Positions 1-10,665 of a stretch of DNA of 64,000 nt are shown here, one piece after another. The notes under the pieces were generated by a model, which was given only the letters and a program-made list of their open reading frames with translations, was not told where the DNA came from and made no database searches. This DNA comes from Agarophyton chilense. Lineage: Eukaryota > Rhodophyta > Florideophyceae > Gracilariales > Gracilariaceae. The DNA lies in contig JARGXX010000115.1 of assembly GCA_030374765.1 (NCBI GenBank), positions 806,001 through 870,000 of the forward strand, read 5' to 3'. Every line of letters begins with the position of its first letter. Position 1 is the first letter of the stretch. The position numbers were made by a program, and so were the translations under genes.

Positions 1-1039
1 TCCCAGCTTTTTTCCCATAAGAATAACTAGCTTCCATCTGCAGACAGTGCGGATGTGTCCGAAATAGATGTGTAGTACGCAATGCTGGTAGTCCCGATTA
101 TCCCGACCGTCCCTAACACTTTCGGTAGTTCTTTGATGGATTGGAATATCAGGTGAATAGAGCAAGCTGCTAAAGTGGACAGAGAGATCAACATTCATGA
201 TTATACTGGTAGCTTGGTTGTAGAACCAGGAAATTTGTCTGCAACCTGTATGTGAATAATACCAGAAAAAACGTTCATGTCAGTAATAGGTAAACATTCA
301 TTTATAGAGAATCAAAACGCACGTTTTGCACCAATGGCAATCCCAGGAGCTTGCCAGTCACCGGGGCTCGGCTCAGGAATGCAATAACGACTGGAAAAAA
401 GTCGCAGAACCTTGATCAGTGATAATGTTGTGAGGTAGGCCTGTGTAATCGGTAGCCCAGCACTCAAAGATGGTGGAGCGGATTTTCTTCGTAGATAAAC
501 CCGGTAGGAACATAGAAGCACTTAACGTTTTCCCTTCCGTGCGGAAAAAAGGAATTGTGGGAGCGGCGAAGAGGCTGGACCTTCGGGGAGCGCGTAAGGA
601 GTGGGGGCATCGTGGCTGCCCAGTGTTTTGTACCTTCGCCGAGCCGTGGGCGTATGAAGTGATACCCGGTCATTGGTTCTGTTTTGAAACAACAGCTCGC
701 GCCCCATTTCGGGCGTGCATGGCACAAAAGCGACGAATGCGCTGCAATCGTGCCACGTGTGGCGCACGAAAATCACAAACATATCCGCCTGGCTTTGCGC
801 CATCAACTTGATCGACCTTTATCTTTCGGTCGAAAAAGCCACGCGCCAATGCATATTTCTGTGGCGACTCTTCAGCCGTTTCGACTCCCACCTTCTCTCA
901 GAACGCAACTTTTTCCTCCCTTGTTCCAATTCCGAGGCCAACCTCTCTCGTCATTGCCACTACAACCCTCGCTGCTTGGATCGCTGCGTCTTGCGCCACT
1001 TCCACCTAAGACCCCCAGACCCAAGCATCTCGATTCCGG
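1..1039. other. No confident gene
   Basis: Open frames of about 70-140 codons occur on both strands between about 310 and 1134, but they overlap one another, have no recognisable motif, and none continues convincingly into the next. I see no RNA gene or repeat structure here. The decayed coiled-coil frame that follows may have had upstream sequence in this stretch, but I cannot trace it above about 1040. Confidence 0.5.
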
Positions 1040-2880
1040 ATGTCCAATCGCCTAAACCTCATGTGCAGCTTCGACAAAGTGCCAAACACACCATTCTCTC
1101 TCTCTCTCAGATGGGGCAACCTCAGAAGACGTAGATCCGCTGCCTTTCAAGCTGACTCTGGCGGAGGTTGTGCTTTGTGCAGCTGTACACAGTGAAAAGA
1201 GAGATCCTTTTATTCAAGAAGTACTCACACTACCACCGCACTACAAAAATGCACTGGCTACTTCCATTTTCCGCATGACCGTCGAAAAGCCAAAGGAAAC
1301 GCGCGTGCTAGTTCAGATCCTTGTCAACGACGAGAACCTCCACCTCACCAACCTTTCACCTTCCACAAAACCTACCTTCACAGAAAAGTCACATAGTTCT
1401 CTTTCTACCCCACGAGGCATTCTGCTGGAAGACTTCAAGGCACTCGCTGCAGAGCGAGACAACTTCAGGAGAAAGCTTGCCGCTTGTAAATTCGGGAAGA
1501 ACAAGGCAGTGGAGCTATCCCAGGGCATTGAAAATCGACCCGGAAGAGGCTTCAGACAAGATTCGCTTGCTGGAGACGAAGCACAAAGAAAGTGCCACAG
1601 GATTGTTGAACAAGTCAAATTCACTCATCGAAGCCACGACTGCACCGCGCTGAGCTCACGTTGCTGTCGATGAAGTCGACATTTGGCCCCCAAAGGCCGC
1701 TTCTGCCGAAGAGTTGGAAGCAAGCCTCAAAGGAGCCAGCAAGAGGCTTGAAGAGGGCTCTGACATGCGGAGGGCGACTAAAGACCTCTAAGCACAACTA
1801 TATGCGTTCAGGGAGACAGAAGAAAGACTGTCCAAGCACACCGATTACCTCGAATCGCAGCTTACGTACAGCAACACCCGCAGTACCCAGTTTGAAAAGT
1901 TGGCTGAAAACCTCACAGCTAAGATGGAGAAGAAGAACGGTGAGATCAAAACTCTAAAGAGTGAAAACTGGACGTTGAAGACAAGTATGGAGGCTGCCAA
2001 TCAATAGTCGGCCGCCTTTCTCATGCAGTTCGCGCAAACGACATCGAGAGATACTGCAATCAATCGTGCTTCGGCAGACATGTATGCGTCGGTAAGGACT
2101 CCAAATTCTTTGGACGTCACCCAGAGTACCACCAGTCAGACCACTTCAACGACAGCTGTGCCGATGTCCGATTAGCTCGTTAAAGAACGTGCATGTGATA
2201 TCTTGTTCAAAGATTCGCTTGTTGGCATAACATGGACTGATATTGTCGAATGCGTGAATGGGGCCATGGATGCTTGGTATGATATTAGTTCCATTGAAGG
2301 CACGTAAGGTCCTTCCTTAGGAAGCAGCAGCGAGGCAGAGATCCAACGCCAGCCATCCCTCTCGGCTTCTGAACAACCCGGTGTCCTCTCACGGCCCAGT
2401 CAACAGATCGTCAACACAAACGCTAGCTACATCCACAGCGATGCCGAACATTTGGAAAATCTGGGGCGGTCCTGGAAATCTCTGGAAGAAAAAATGCGTA
2501 CGTAGAGGGTTGTCGAGAGAGCTCAGGAGGTTGAGATGGCACGACTAAATGCGAAGCTTGACACGAGTGGGTTAATGACCGCCAACCTTGACGACGTTAT
2601 GAAGCGAGCCGACGGGCTTCAGAAGGAAATATCGAAAGAGAGAGAAACCAATTTGCGGGGCATTGCCGAAGCGGTTAAAAGAGAACAGCGCATCGCCGAG
2701 GAGGCTCTCAAAGAAGGCAGACTGATGGCGAAGAATCGTACGACCATGCTCGAAGATTTGCGCGCAAGTGCTTTGGCTGCTGCCCTTGACAGTATGAGAG
2801 CGAATCAAGAGAGAATCCCGAGAGAGGATGTTGCGTCCAAAATTCATTCACGAGAGGATCCACACCGAACCACGGTATAG
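1040..2880 (+). pseudogene. Decayed coiled-coil protein gene
   Basis: A coding trace starts at an ATG near 1040 (MSNRLNLMCSFDKVP). It changes frame inside a TC dinucleotide run (about 1094-1110), continues past FKLTLAEVV and LLEDFKALAAERDNF, shifts again near 1525, and then stays in one frame from about 1528 to the final TAG at 2880. That last frame is broken by a TGA near 1651 and five TAA/TAG codons (near 1789, 2005, 2173, 2305, 2503). Between breaks it is rich in Glu, Lys, Leu and Ala with heptad character, for example EELEASLKGASKRLEEGSD and MKRADGLQKEISKERETNL. The product was probably a long coiled-coil protein of unknown function; I recognise no named family. In each break Gln or Arg would fit the local composition, so C-to-T decay of CAA, CAG or CGA is possible, but any stop codon can be reached that way. 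Confidence 0.6.
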
Positions 2881-3599
2881 ATCTACTGCACCGCCACGGG
2901 GATCCAGCCCAGTACCTTCAGTTCAGCATCTACCTTTCTTGTTTAATTAGGGCACGACCACTCCCCCGTATCTATTCATTACCCGCCGTGTCGACCTGTC
3001 GGGAGGGCATCCAATGCGCTGCACGCCGAAGATGTCTGCGCACTCCTGAGCAGGGAAAAAAGTCCCCCTTGTCAGGGGCCCCGTCTGCGCCGAATCGAAA
3101 ACAATTATGCTCGACTTTCCTTTTTGCTTTTTCTGGCTAGTTGGAGAATCGCTTTAGAAGTGAATATGCTTCACCTCTGGCGAGCGTCGAATTGTCAAAA
3201 GCCGCCCGTTCAGAGTCCAACCCGTCGCGCGCGCACATACCTAGACTACCTCCGTCTGTCGAATCGTCAGCCTCTTTTCCGATGGCCCAACGCAGTGCAC
3301 TGCTGATTCCGCCTAGCTCGTCTAACAGTCTCGATTGCTGCACTTGTCCCCCCATTCCTGCGTATCTTCGCCATGTGCGCGGTCGCGTTGCATCCTGCGG
3401 TCCCACGGACACCCCCAATGGTCGACCTCATCCATTCGCTTCCCTCCCGCCTTTCCCATGTCGCACCTTTAAACCGCGTGAAACGATGCCGAGGTTGTGG
3501 AGATGTTCGATGGCAATTGACCTCGTGGCTACTGTATAGAAGAACCTTCTTGATACCATCCCTTCGCAATATTTTCCGAAACGAAAGCAAAATAAAAAC
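2881..3599. other. Intergenic, dubious ORFs only
   Basis: Overlapping open frames on both strands (a 132-codon frame on plus at 3141-3539 and a 153-codon frame on minus at 3267-3728) have Ser/Pro/Arg-rich, low-information translations. I cannot choose between them. The last 60 bases are A-rich and directly precede the ATG at 3600, so they may be the leader of the next gene. Confidence 0.4.
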
Positions 3600-3917
3600 A
3601 TGCTGCTGAGCGACAACGACAAGCGGCGCTTCATGCGAGACGGCTACTTGCACGTGACGCAGGTGGCATAGCGCGCGCAGGTGGCTGCGCTTCTCCGCGT
3701 CACCGACCACTTCTATACAACCAAGCAATACACGTTACACGATTCGAACATGGACATACTTCCGCACTTTCCGCAACACGCAGAGTTAAGCTCTCTACCG
3801 CGTCGCACGCCCGTTCTCTCGCTCTGCGAGCAGAAACCCGAGTTATCCACATGTGGGATATTGTTATTTCAGAGTCTGGGGGCTAACATGGGAAATATAT
3901 TTCAAGGGCCCTCATGA
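3600..3917 (+). pseudogene. Phytanoyl-CoA dioxygenase-like N-terminus
   Basis: The frame opens MLLSDNDKRRFMRDGYLHVT, matching the usual start of PhyH-family Fe(II)/2-oxoglutarate oxygenases, where a 'D...F..dGyl.v' segment precedes a helix (here RAQVAALLRVTDHFY). An in-frame TAG at 3669-3671 sits between VTQVA and RAQVA; the frame then stays open to 3917 (HFPQHAELSSLPRRT and beyond). The catalytic HxD...H region is not present, so this is only the first 80-100 residues. An intron-dense stretch follows at once, so this could be exon 1 of a spliced gene with a point nonsense mutation rather than a simple fragment. The family call rests on a short N-terminal pattern and is moderate. Confidence 0.45.
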
Positions 3918-4904
3918 TGGTGAAGAGTTAAGTTTCCTACGTTTTCTGATCTGCAATCTGGACGGAAACCTGACATATTTTTGGTTGTGGTTGCGAAGCG
4001 ACAGAGAATTGGAATGAGCGAGCAGGAGTCGTTGAGTTTAAGGTGAGTGCGAGTGATACTGGTGTCTCGAATAGATTCAGGAAGGGTATCGGACATGTTC
4101 TTTTTTGCTGCTGCGAAGCGACAGAGACGAAAGAATGGGTGAGGAGGGAAACCTCCTTGAAGGAAGTGAATCAAGCAAGTTGCTTAGGAGGTGAGTGCGT
4201 CACTGAGGAAATTATTTTACGTTATTGACGGAGATCTGACTTGTATTTTTTTTTTGTTACGAGAGTGCGGGCGACGTTGTATGAAGGAGAAATGATGGAA
4301 GGGCGGGTAAGTGCGAGTGCTACTGGTATCTAGTATTGATTTTGGAATGAGTTCCGACATGTTATTTTTGGCTGTGGCGAAGCGACAGAGAGGAGCGATT
4401 GGGTGAGTGGGGGACATCCTAGAAGGAGGGGGCCAAGAAAGTTGCTTAGGAGGTAAGTGCGTCAGTGAAGAAATTTTGTTTCGATTTTTGATGGAGGTCT
4501 GACTTATGTTTCTTTCTTGTTACGACATTGAATGATCGGGAAACGGTGGCACAACAAATAGGTCCAAGCTGCAATTGTATCTGGTATGTGTTAGGGAAGG
4601 GGATCTAACTTGCCGTTGTTTGCTGCTGCGAAAGAACAGGTAGGAAAGACTGGACGAGAGTTGGAATAAATGATCCCTATAGAGGTGAGTGTCGTATTGA
4701 TGAGGTTTGGGTTTGTTGTGTGACGGAGATCTAACATTTGTCTGTTTATTGATGCAAATGCAGCAAGTGGGGCCCACACAAGGAGCACATGTTTGGCAGA
4801 GGTAAGTTTTTTTATATGGAATGTGTTTGCATTAAGCGAAAAGTTGGGTTCTAACTTGTGTGATCTTGTGATGTTTATGTAATTATATAGGAATTTGTGA
4901 TTGA
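3875..4904 (+). other. Intron-dense spliced gene region
   Basis: At least six short predicted spliceosomal introns: about 3920-4004, 4043-4124, 4191-4263, 4307-4388, 4453-4561, 4584-4639, 4683-4761 and 4800-4890. Most begin GTGAGTG, GTAAGTG or GTAAGTT, carry CTGAC or CTAAC about 25-40 bases before the end, and end in a T-rich stretch plus AG. Exons between them are 22-66 bases. Joining 4005-4042, 4125-4190 and 4264-4306 gives an open frame (RIGMSEQESLSLR, then DERMGEEGNLLEGS). Joining 4562-4583, 4640-4682, 4763-4799 and 4891-4904 gives another, containing KDWTRVGINDPYSKWGPHKE and ending GICD-stop. The two parts do not join cleanly in frame through 4389-4452. Function is unknown; the gene may be decaying or alternatively spliced. 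Confidence 0.55.
4043..4561 (+). repeat. Tandem duplication of intron-exon unit
   Basis: About 262 bases are present twice in tandem. Copy 1 begins with the intron at 4043 (GTGAGTGCGAGTGATACTGG) and copy 2 with the intron at 4307 (GTAAGTGCGAGTGCTACTGG). Each copy holds an 82-base intron, an exon of 66 or 64 bases ending TTGCTTAGGAG, and a second intron starting GTRAGTGCGTCA. Copy 2 has one-base indels in its exon and has lost the acceptor used in copy 1 (TTACGAG became TTACGAC), so its second intron probably runs on to the AG at 4561. Confidence 0.65.
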
Positions 4905-4963
4905 GGAAGATGAAGAATGAACTGGTGGTACCGCTTAGAGGGGTCTCGGAAAATGGAGGGTTG

Positions 4964-4990
4964 TTCGCGTCGCGCTTCGCGCGACGCGAA
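4964..4990 (+). other. Perfect 12-bp GC-rich hairpin
   Basis: TTCGCGTCGCGC (4964-4975), a TTC loop, and its exact reverse complement (4979-4990). It lies 60 bases after the last predicted exon stop, so probably in the 3' untranslated region of the spliced gene. Confidence 0.75.
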
Positions 4991-5063
4991 GGGAAGCCCA
5001 AAGATCGGAGGACGTGATGCGAAACAGGTCACCACATGTGGAATAGGAAGATTTCATTCCACG

Positions 5064-5096
5064 TGCAACGGGGACCCGTTTCGGGTCTCTGTTGCA
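5064..5096 (+). other. 15-bp hairpin with two wobble pairs
   Basis: TGCAACGGGGACCCG, loop TTT, then CGGGTCTCTGTTGCA. The arms pair over 15 bases; the two DNA mismatches become G-U pairs in plus-strand RNA, which hints at selection on the transcript. It sits 74 bases after the hairpin at 4964-4990. Confidence 0.7.
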
Positions 5097-5501
5097 GGAT
5101 TTCAGTATTATGAACTGGCCATTAGGGTCATTAGAGGGCATTAAAGTGAGTGTGCAGCTCATTTTAACGGGTCATACTAGCTACGATACCTGCGCGAAGG
5201 GAATGATCATGCGCTAGAAAGAATTCGTTATTTCTTTCATTGTTGGCAGAATTCATGGTCTATAATGAATTAGTATCGAAAGATATTTTCCAAGTTCTCT
5301 TCCATTTTTCCTAGTGTGCCGGTGCTAGTACGGAAGTTTGCGTGTTTTCTACATTTTGCCCAAAATTCACATGGGCTAATTTTTTTGCGCTAGATATTGT
5401 AACATCAAAATTCTGCAAATTTTTGAATGCTAACCATAGAAATTCTAGCACACCCAAACTATAAATCTAGCACCCCATACTAGCATTCCGAAAACACAGA
5501 C
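5097..5501. other. AT-rich spacer before gypsy LTR
   Basis: No open frame of note. The sequence is AT-rich with several short 'CTAGCA' repeats between about 5325 and 5515. It forms the left flank of the Ty3/gypsy element. Confidence 0.5.
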
Positions 5502-5970
5502 GTTAGCAATAAGTTTAGTTTTTTGCTAATTTAGTATTTGATAGATAGGGTTAAGTAGATAGGGAGGCGCACTTCAAGCGCACCTCAAGTGCACCTCCTC
5601 GTAGCCACGTTACGAGGATCGCCAACGTACGTCGCGTGGCCGCTGAGATACATATCTGCACCAAGCATTGCCACCCCGCTCAGTGTTATAAAGTGAAGCA
5701 CCTACTAGACTACTTTTACCCTTTTCGTTTCTACAGTCGACCATTAAGGCAAGTGTAGTGTCTTTACGGTTTTCTGGACCCGCCTGCGCTGTACATCACC
5801 GTCTACCAAAATGGTCTCAGTACGCCCGATGTTCCTGTTGCACCCTTCAGTGGCTGGTGCTGCCAAACCTTACAAGTATCCTAGATCTCCTTATCTTATG
5901 GCAAGCCCACTGTGCGCTCCTTAGAACTAACAGGTCTTACACCCCCTCACTACCGTTTTGGTTTATACCA
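5502..5970 (+). repeat. 5' LTR of gypsy element
   Basis: Aligns with 15267-15723 from GTTAGCAAT to TTGGTTTATACCA, through shared blocks such as GATAGGGAGGCGCAC, TTTCTACAGTCGACC and TGGTCTCAGTACGCCCG. A TATA-like TTATAAAG lies at 5686-5693; the 3' copy has CTTGTAAAG at the same place. The ends are estimates. Confidence 0.75.
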
Positions 5971-7421
5971 CATTTTGGTCTCCCGACATAAAATTTGGTA
6001 ATCTCCACGTTTGGAATTGAAATAGAAGATTTGGAGTTACGTAGGTACCGTTTGATGAAAGAGTTACTGAAATATCAACTGCTGACTCATTAGTATACCT
6101 TAAAGGAGAACTCATCAAAAAACGCGCAGAGACGCGTCACTAGGGCGCCTGGTGCACCAGTTGGTGGTCTCCCTAACGAAGAGTACTTGCACAACCCATC
6201 TTGGATAGTCCGGAAGAACTTGTTCGGAAGCCGAGAAGCACTCATGTCGATACGGCAGGACGAGAAACAGAAGCTTCCTCGATATAAGCCCGAAATACCA
6301 ATGTGGTTTGACATCAAGATGAGCCCTCTTGATTCCGTCTGGATATCGATTCAATTACCCGTGTTGTGATTGATCGGGCTTCTCATGAAGTGATGGACCT
6401 TTCGCAGGTATTTATCATCAATTATCTCGAGACCTTGATAAGAAGACCAAGTGTCCAATTGGTAGCGCTATCCCTACAAACTCATGGGGTTTGCCAACCC
6501 GAAGTAGGGGCGAAAGAAAAAACTGTCAAGGTGGAGGCCCAAGCCTCTCTTCAGAAACCTCAAGGAATTTTCTGTGATCTCCAGCCCTATCTTCTAACCT
6601 CGCCAACTAGTGGGCGAATTCAAAGAGGGGCAGACCCTCCGACAATTGAAGGCCTGGGGTATTATTACCTACTGAAACCTGTGGGTAGAGCTGCGCATGA
6701 AACCATTGGCGGAGACAGTGGTGGTAAAGAGGCGTCGTCGATTCCGTAAAAGGGGCGACACCGACGACCATCTGATAAGAAAAGGAAGAAAACTAAAAGG
6801 GCGGAGAGAAAAGAGAACCGGTCGGACCCTGACTCTTCAAGCTCGGAAACAGAATTTGGTGGGTCACCGGATGACAATCGAAGAGGTTCATGGAAACGCA
6901 GGAAGAATTCCTGTCGTAAGAAAGGGAAATATATCTGGAAGTGTCAGACCAAACGGTATGGCTCGTCCTAATCAGATTCCGACAACGATCTCGAACTACA
7001 CGTGATCCGTTCAACGACCTTTTTACAAATGCGGTCGACAATTACACCTATAGGTTGGTGTGAAGAAGCGATGATAACGGTTGAGCCCAATAGGCCGCCG
7101 GGCCCTGAAGGATCTTGCAGGTGACACGTGTACCGGTCGACCTCAGGTGGACTCATGTAGATTATTATTTTAATTTAATTAGTGTAATAGATTAACACTA
7201 CAGTTACAGGGAGATCTCAGCGCCTCACCAGTACTATTTACTTGTCTGGAGTGACGCTTCTCCCTTAGACTACTGTATGCGCCGTTAGGATACTAAATAA
7301 CCTTTGGTATATTAATTCCACCCTTTGGTCTTCAAGCCATCGTTTCCGTAGCTCCAACCTGTAGGGCTACGCAGTAAACGCCAGCCCATTGCACCAAGTA
7401 CTCTGGGAGTGCCGCCGTCAA

Positions 7422-7455
7422 GGATTCGAACCTTAGGACCCGCTCTACCATGCTA
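7422..7455 (-). other. tRNA-like fragment lacking anticodon arm
   Basis: On the minus strand a good D-arm/A-box (TAGCATGGTAGAGC) is followed only about 10 bases later by a perfect B-box (GGTTCGAATCC). The spacing is too short for an anticodon arm and the flanks do not form a clear acceptor stem, so it cannot be a working tRNA. It lies inside gypsy sequence. Confidence 0.3.
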
Positions 7456-8096
7456 CCAACGGTCGAGACCCGTATGCTGACTTAATCCGTCATTGCGTTA
7501 CAGTTGGAGAAAAAGAACTCTGAGTATACCAAAGATGTAGCACAGAAGACACCGGAAGCTTAGTTTCCATTTGCGGTATACCCGATTTTCGGGAGATGAC
7601 CCTATCGCTATAATCGACTTCTTGCAGAGGTTCAAGAGAGCGTATGACCGAAATGGGTTTTCATAAGGTGCCGCGATGGCGTTATTACATATTCACCTCA
7701 AAAATCACGCCGACGACATGGTACACAGCCGTGTACAGGGCAGTATCATGGCGGTGGATGATGAACAGACGGAAATGCTGACTACATACCCATCGGTGGT
7801 GAACTTCCTCTTTGGAACCTATGCAACCGATGAAATGATTCAGGAGTCCTACTCTGAAGTTCCCACAAACCGCCAACGAGCAGAACAAACCCCATTGGAT
7901 TAGGCACACTCGCTCTGGGCGACGGCATCCCGATGCGGTAGCGTTTTTACTACCACAAGGTTGAAGTCAATGTATGCTGTTAACGTTGACAAACCAATAT
8001 GGTCACGGGCAAGGAATAACCTTGGTAAAGTCTGTTTAAAAATCATATATCTCGCGCAAATTTTCCAAAAATTGACGTTTTAGATACAGTTAAACA

Positions 8097-9325
8097 AACA
8101 AAATCAGTGTGAAAAAAGTTTGAAGTAAAAATATTGTTTCAAAAACATAACCTTTATTGAATCCATTTTATCCTAACGCGGGTTCAGTAGTTTATTTTTG
8201 CTACTTTAGCCTGTAAAACACTTATACAACGCTTTGGCGTTGATTCTATAAAAGGATTGATAGCATTACAGTCAATCTTTTCCCAGCAATCTTTGATATA
8301 TTTTTTAAACCACAAACTGTATCAAATTGCCTTCCTCGCCCATAAACCATTCGGACCAACATTCCCCAAATGTTTTCGATAGGGTTGAGGTCAGGAGAGC
8401 GCGCAGGCCATTCCATAACCGACATATTTGGACTAATGAACCACTGTTTCATAGAATTAGTCTTATGCACAGGTGCATTACTTTGCTGAAAAATGAATTC
8501 TTCTCCGTGCATACAGTATGCAAAAGGGTGAAGATAGTTTTCTAGAACCTCAGAATACTTTTCGGAGTTCATATTAGTTTCAACAAAAGCCATATCAGTT
8601 TCTCCTTTCGTAGAGATTCCATCCCAAACCATTACTGACGCGCCTCCTGAATGCCTCCTCACAAATTCTTTCTTTTCTTTTCCTAGATCATGCCAATAAA
8701 ATTTATAGCAATCTGGACCATCAAGGTTAAACTTTTTTTCTTCGGAAAAGATAACGTTATTCTATTCCGTTTTCCAATAAGCCTTTTGAGCACACCATTC
8801 AACACGATTCTTCTTGTGATTATCTTTTAAAAAAAAGTTTTCCTCATTTTTGTGTACTTGAACAAATTTTGACGGTTAACTTCACGCCATATAGTAGATC
8901 TTGATAGAGGCAAATGTAGATTTTTGAAAAATTTCGGCAAGATGAAGTGTTACGGCATAGTTCTCGCTTAAATCAACGCTTATCGGCCGGGGATAGTGAT
9001 GTCGGACGGCCGATTGAACGCTTTTTTCCGTATGTAGCGGGTTTTTTTTATGAAGTTGCTGATTTTTTTTGGGCTGCGCTTGAGTTTTCCGGCTATATCT
9101 CCTGGAATCATACCCTGACCTACTAATTCCATGATTTTCAGCTGTTCAGAACGTGTCAGAGGCGCGCCACGAGCCATAATTGAGCTAATGATTGTATGAA
9201 GGATATAAATTTGAAACAGTGTTATTGACTTAGTCGTTTTTATTTGTTGTGAAATGTACTCTACAGTACGTAACATGCCTTTTTGGCGAAGTTTTTGTAA
9301 AGGGATATGTTTTTGAAACGCACTG
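8097..9325 (-). mobile_element. Tc1/mariner element inserted in gypsy gag
   Basis: The right end reads ...GAAACGCACTG followed by TA (9326-9327), the usual TA target; the same terminal sequence begins the fragment at 37120. The left end is placed at CAGT after TA at 8095-8096, giving 1,229 bases, a normal length for the superfamily. The left terminal repeat is only weakly similar to the right, so that boundary is less sure. A transposase remnant lies inside on the minus strand, and gypsy gag-like sequence lies on both sides. Confidence 0.75.
8246..9177 (-). pseudogene. Tc1/mariner transposase, broken
   Basis: Read on the minus strand from the ATG at 9177. The N-terminus is MARGAPLTRSEQLKIMELVG, a helix-turn-helix start typical of Tc1-like transposases, ending at a stop near 8980. 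Further on come IFSEEKKFNLDGPDCYKFYW, GGASVMVWDGIS, FQQSNAPVHK and WPARSPDLNPIENIWGM, the conserved catalytic blocks. The frame is broken between about 8663 and 8980 by stops and a frameshift in an A/T run (near 8830). Two of three acidic catalytic positions have changed: SEEKKF where SDE is usual, and QQSNAP where QQDNAP is usual; the terminal Glu in LNPIENIW remains. The element cannot encode an active transposase. Confidence 0.85.
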
Positions 9326-10665
9326 TACAAACCGTGAAGTGTATTACAACGCACTGGCGTCTAATGCACAGGGCCTAAGAGATACGATACGAATGGGAAA
9401 AAGAACTGTTGCACCCACACCGAAAAAGACAAAATATTAACCGAAACGATCAGACCCCGGCATTGAAGACGCATTCACGACCGATGATGGATCAGCTGGG
9501 CACACATCTCATGGGAAAGCGGTTCATCTGATAGACACCTCTCAGGTCCGCGAACATTCGATTTCAACTTCCAAATAGTCGAGTTCAGTATCTGGTGGGA
9601 TACTGTCCGACCAACCGTCGACTCCTTCAACGATGGTATTCGCTCCACCCTACCAGGGGTTTGCAGTATCATATGCAAATCAAGTTGGTAAGCGGCTCTT
9701 TTACACGACGAAAATTCCATTCCCTAGTAAGGTCCAGCCAAAAACCCACCACGATGGCATTAAGAGACTCTGACACAGGCACCCTCCAGTGCTGGTTTTT
9801 TATATCTCCACCATTTGGCGAAGCAGTGTAGCCGCGTTGCTTTTCAGATACGACGCATGCTATTACAGGTGCGGCAGCAGAACCATCGGGAAGCATTCGG
9901 TCCCCAACTTGCAGCGGAATCGACTAGAAGGGAACGCGAGTGCGCTCCCTATGCCCCTAAACAGGTCAATTTGGTCACAGACAGAACTCAAGAAACTGAC
10001 CCCGTTCACGAGGTGAAAAACGCCAACCGGTCGGATTGAAAGCCGCCCCCAACCAGGCCCACTCGGAGGGTCTTTCAATATCATCTGGTTCAAGTATAGA
10101 TGAATAACCATTGGGAAGTGGAGAGGAAAAATATATGAATGAACCAATCGCTATATGCTTCCTCAAACGCAGTAACCACAAGGTAAACATCACCCTTGGG
10201 TTTACTACGAACCAGGTGGCTCCATGTGTCACCGTCTTTGGTACATGAGCGGAACTCAATCTGGTGAATGCCAGTCCATTACCATCAAGGTTGTAGGACA
10301 GAATACAGCCCTGCACATTGCAGAACCCACTCGTGGATGCTAACAATAAACCTTTTTCAGTCCGTTGTTACCTTACCCTTATGGTAATGGTTAGAAACCT
10401 GAAGGTAAGCGTTCGCTTTATTGTGATCAACCAACTGGCCACGGCCTGCATTCTGGGGACATCGTTTATCGACCGCCACATCCGGTGAATTCTTCCTAGA
10501 TCCCAGACAGTTCTTTTCATCAATAGACCCCGCATTGGCATCATGGGTTAGCGCTGAGGTCCACAGAAACAGAACACCAGACAGGAGATTGCAAAACAAC
10601 CATCAGGTACAATATCCAACAAGGTCTGGTTAGCCCACAGGGTATCCATTCCACCTTCATACCAA

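Larger units (their letters stand above)
6366..9440 (+). pseudogene. gag remnant of gypsy element
   Basis: Pieces of a Gag-like protein survive. Around 6770-6960 one frame is very basic then acidic (KKRKKTKRAERKEK, then SSSSETEFGGSPDD), as in a nucleic-acid-binding region. At 7620-7903 a capsid-like stretch reads MALLHIHLKNHADDMVHSRV followed by FLFGTYATDEMIQES, preceded in frame by FKRAYDRNGFS and a stop. The frame is split by the Tc1 element and resumes after 9328 (REVYYNALASNAQGLRDT, KRTVAPTPKKTKY-stop at 9440). No CCHC knuckle is evident. The Gag assignment rests on position and character more than on any diagnostic motif. Confidence 0.55.

Noticed and set aside
470-811. 113-codon plus frame
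   Set aside because: Overlaps several equal-sized frames on both strands; composition gives no support.
1651-2505. Reassigned stop codons (TAA/TAG as Gln) as an explanation of the in-frame stops
   Set aside because: The intact peroxidase and Gag-Pol use CAA and CAG for Gln and end in TGA, and a stop in the inverted copia (about 54690) replaces a Ser codon. Ordinary decay explains it better.
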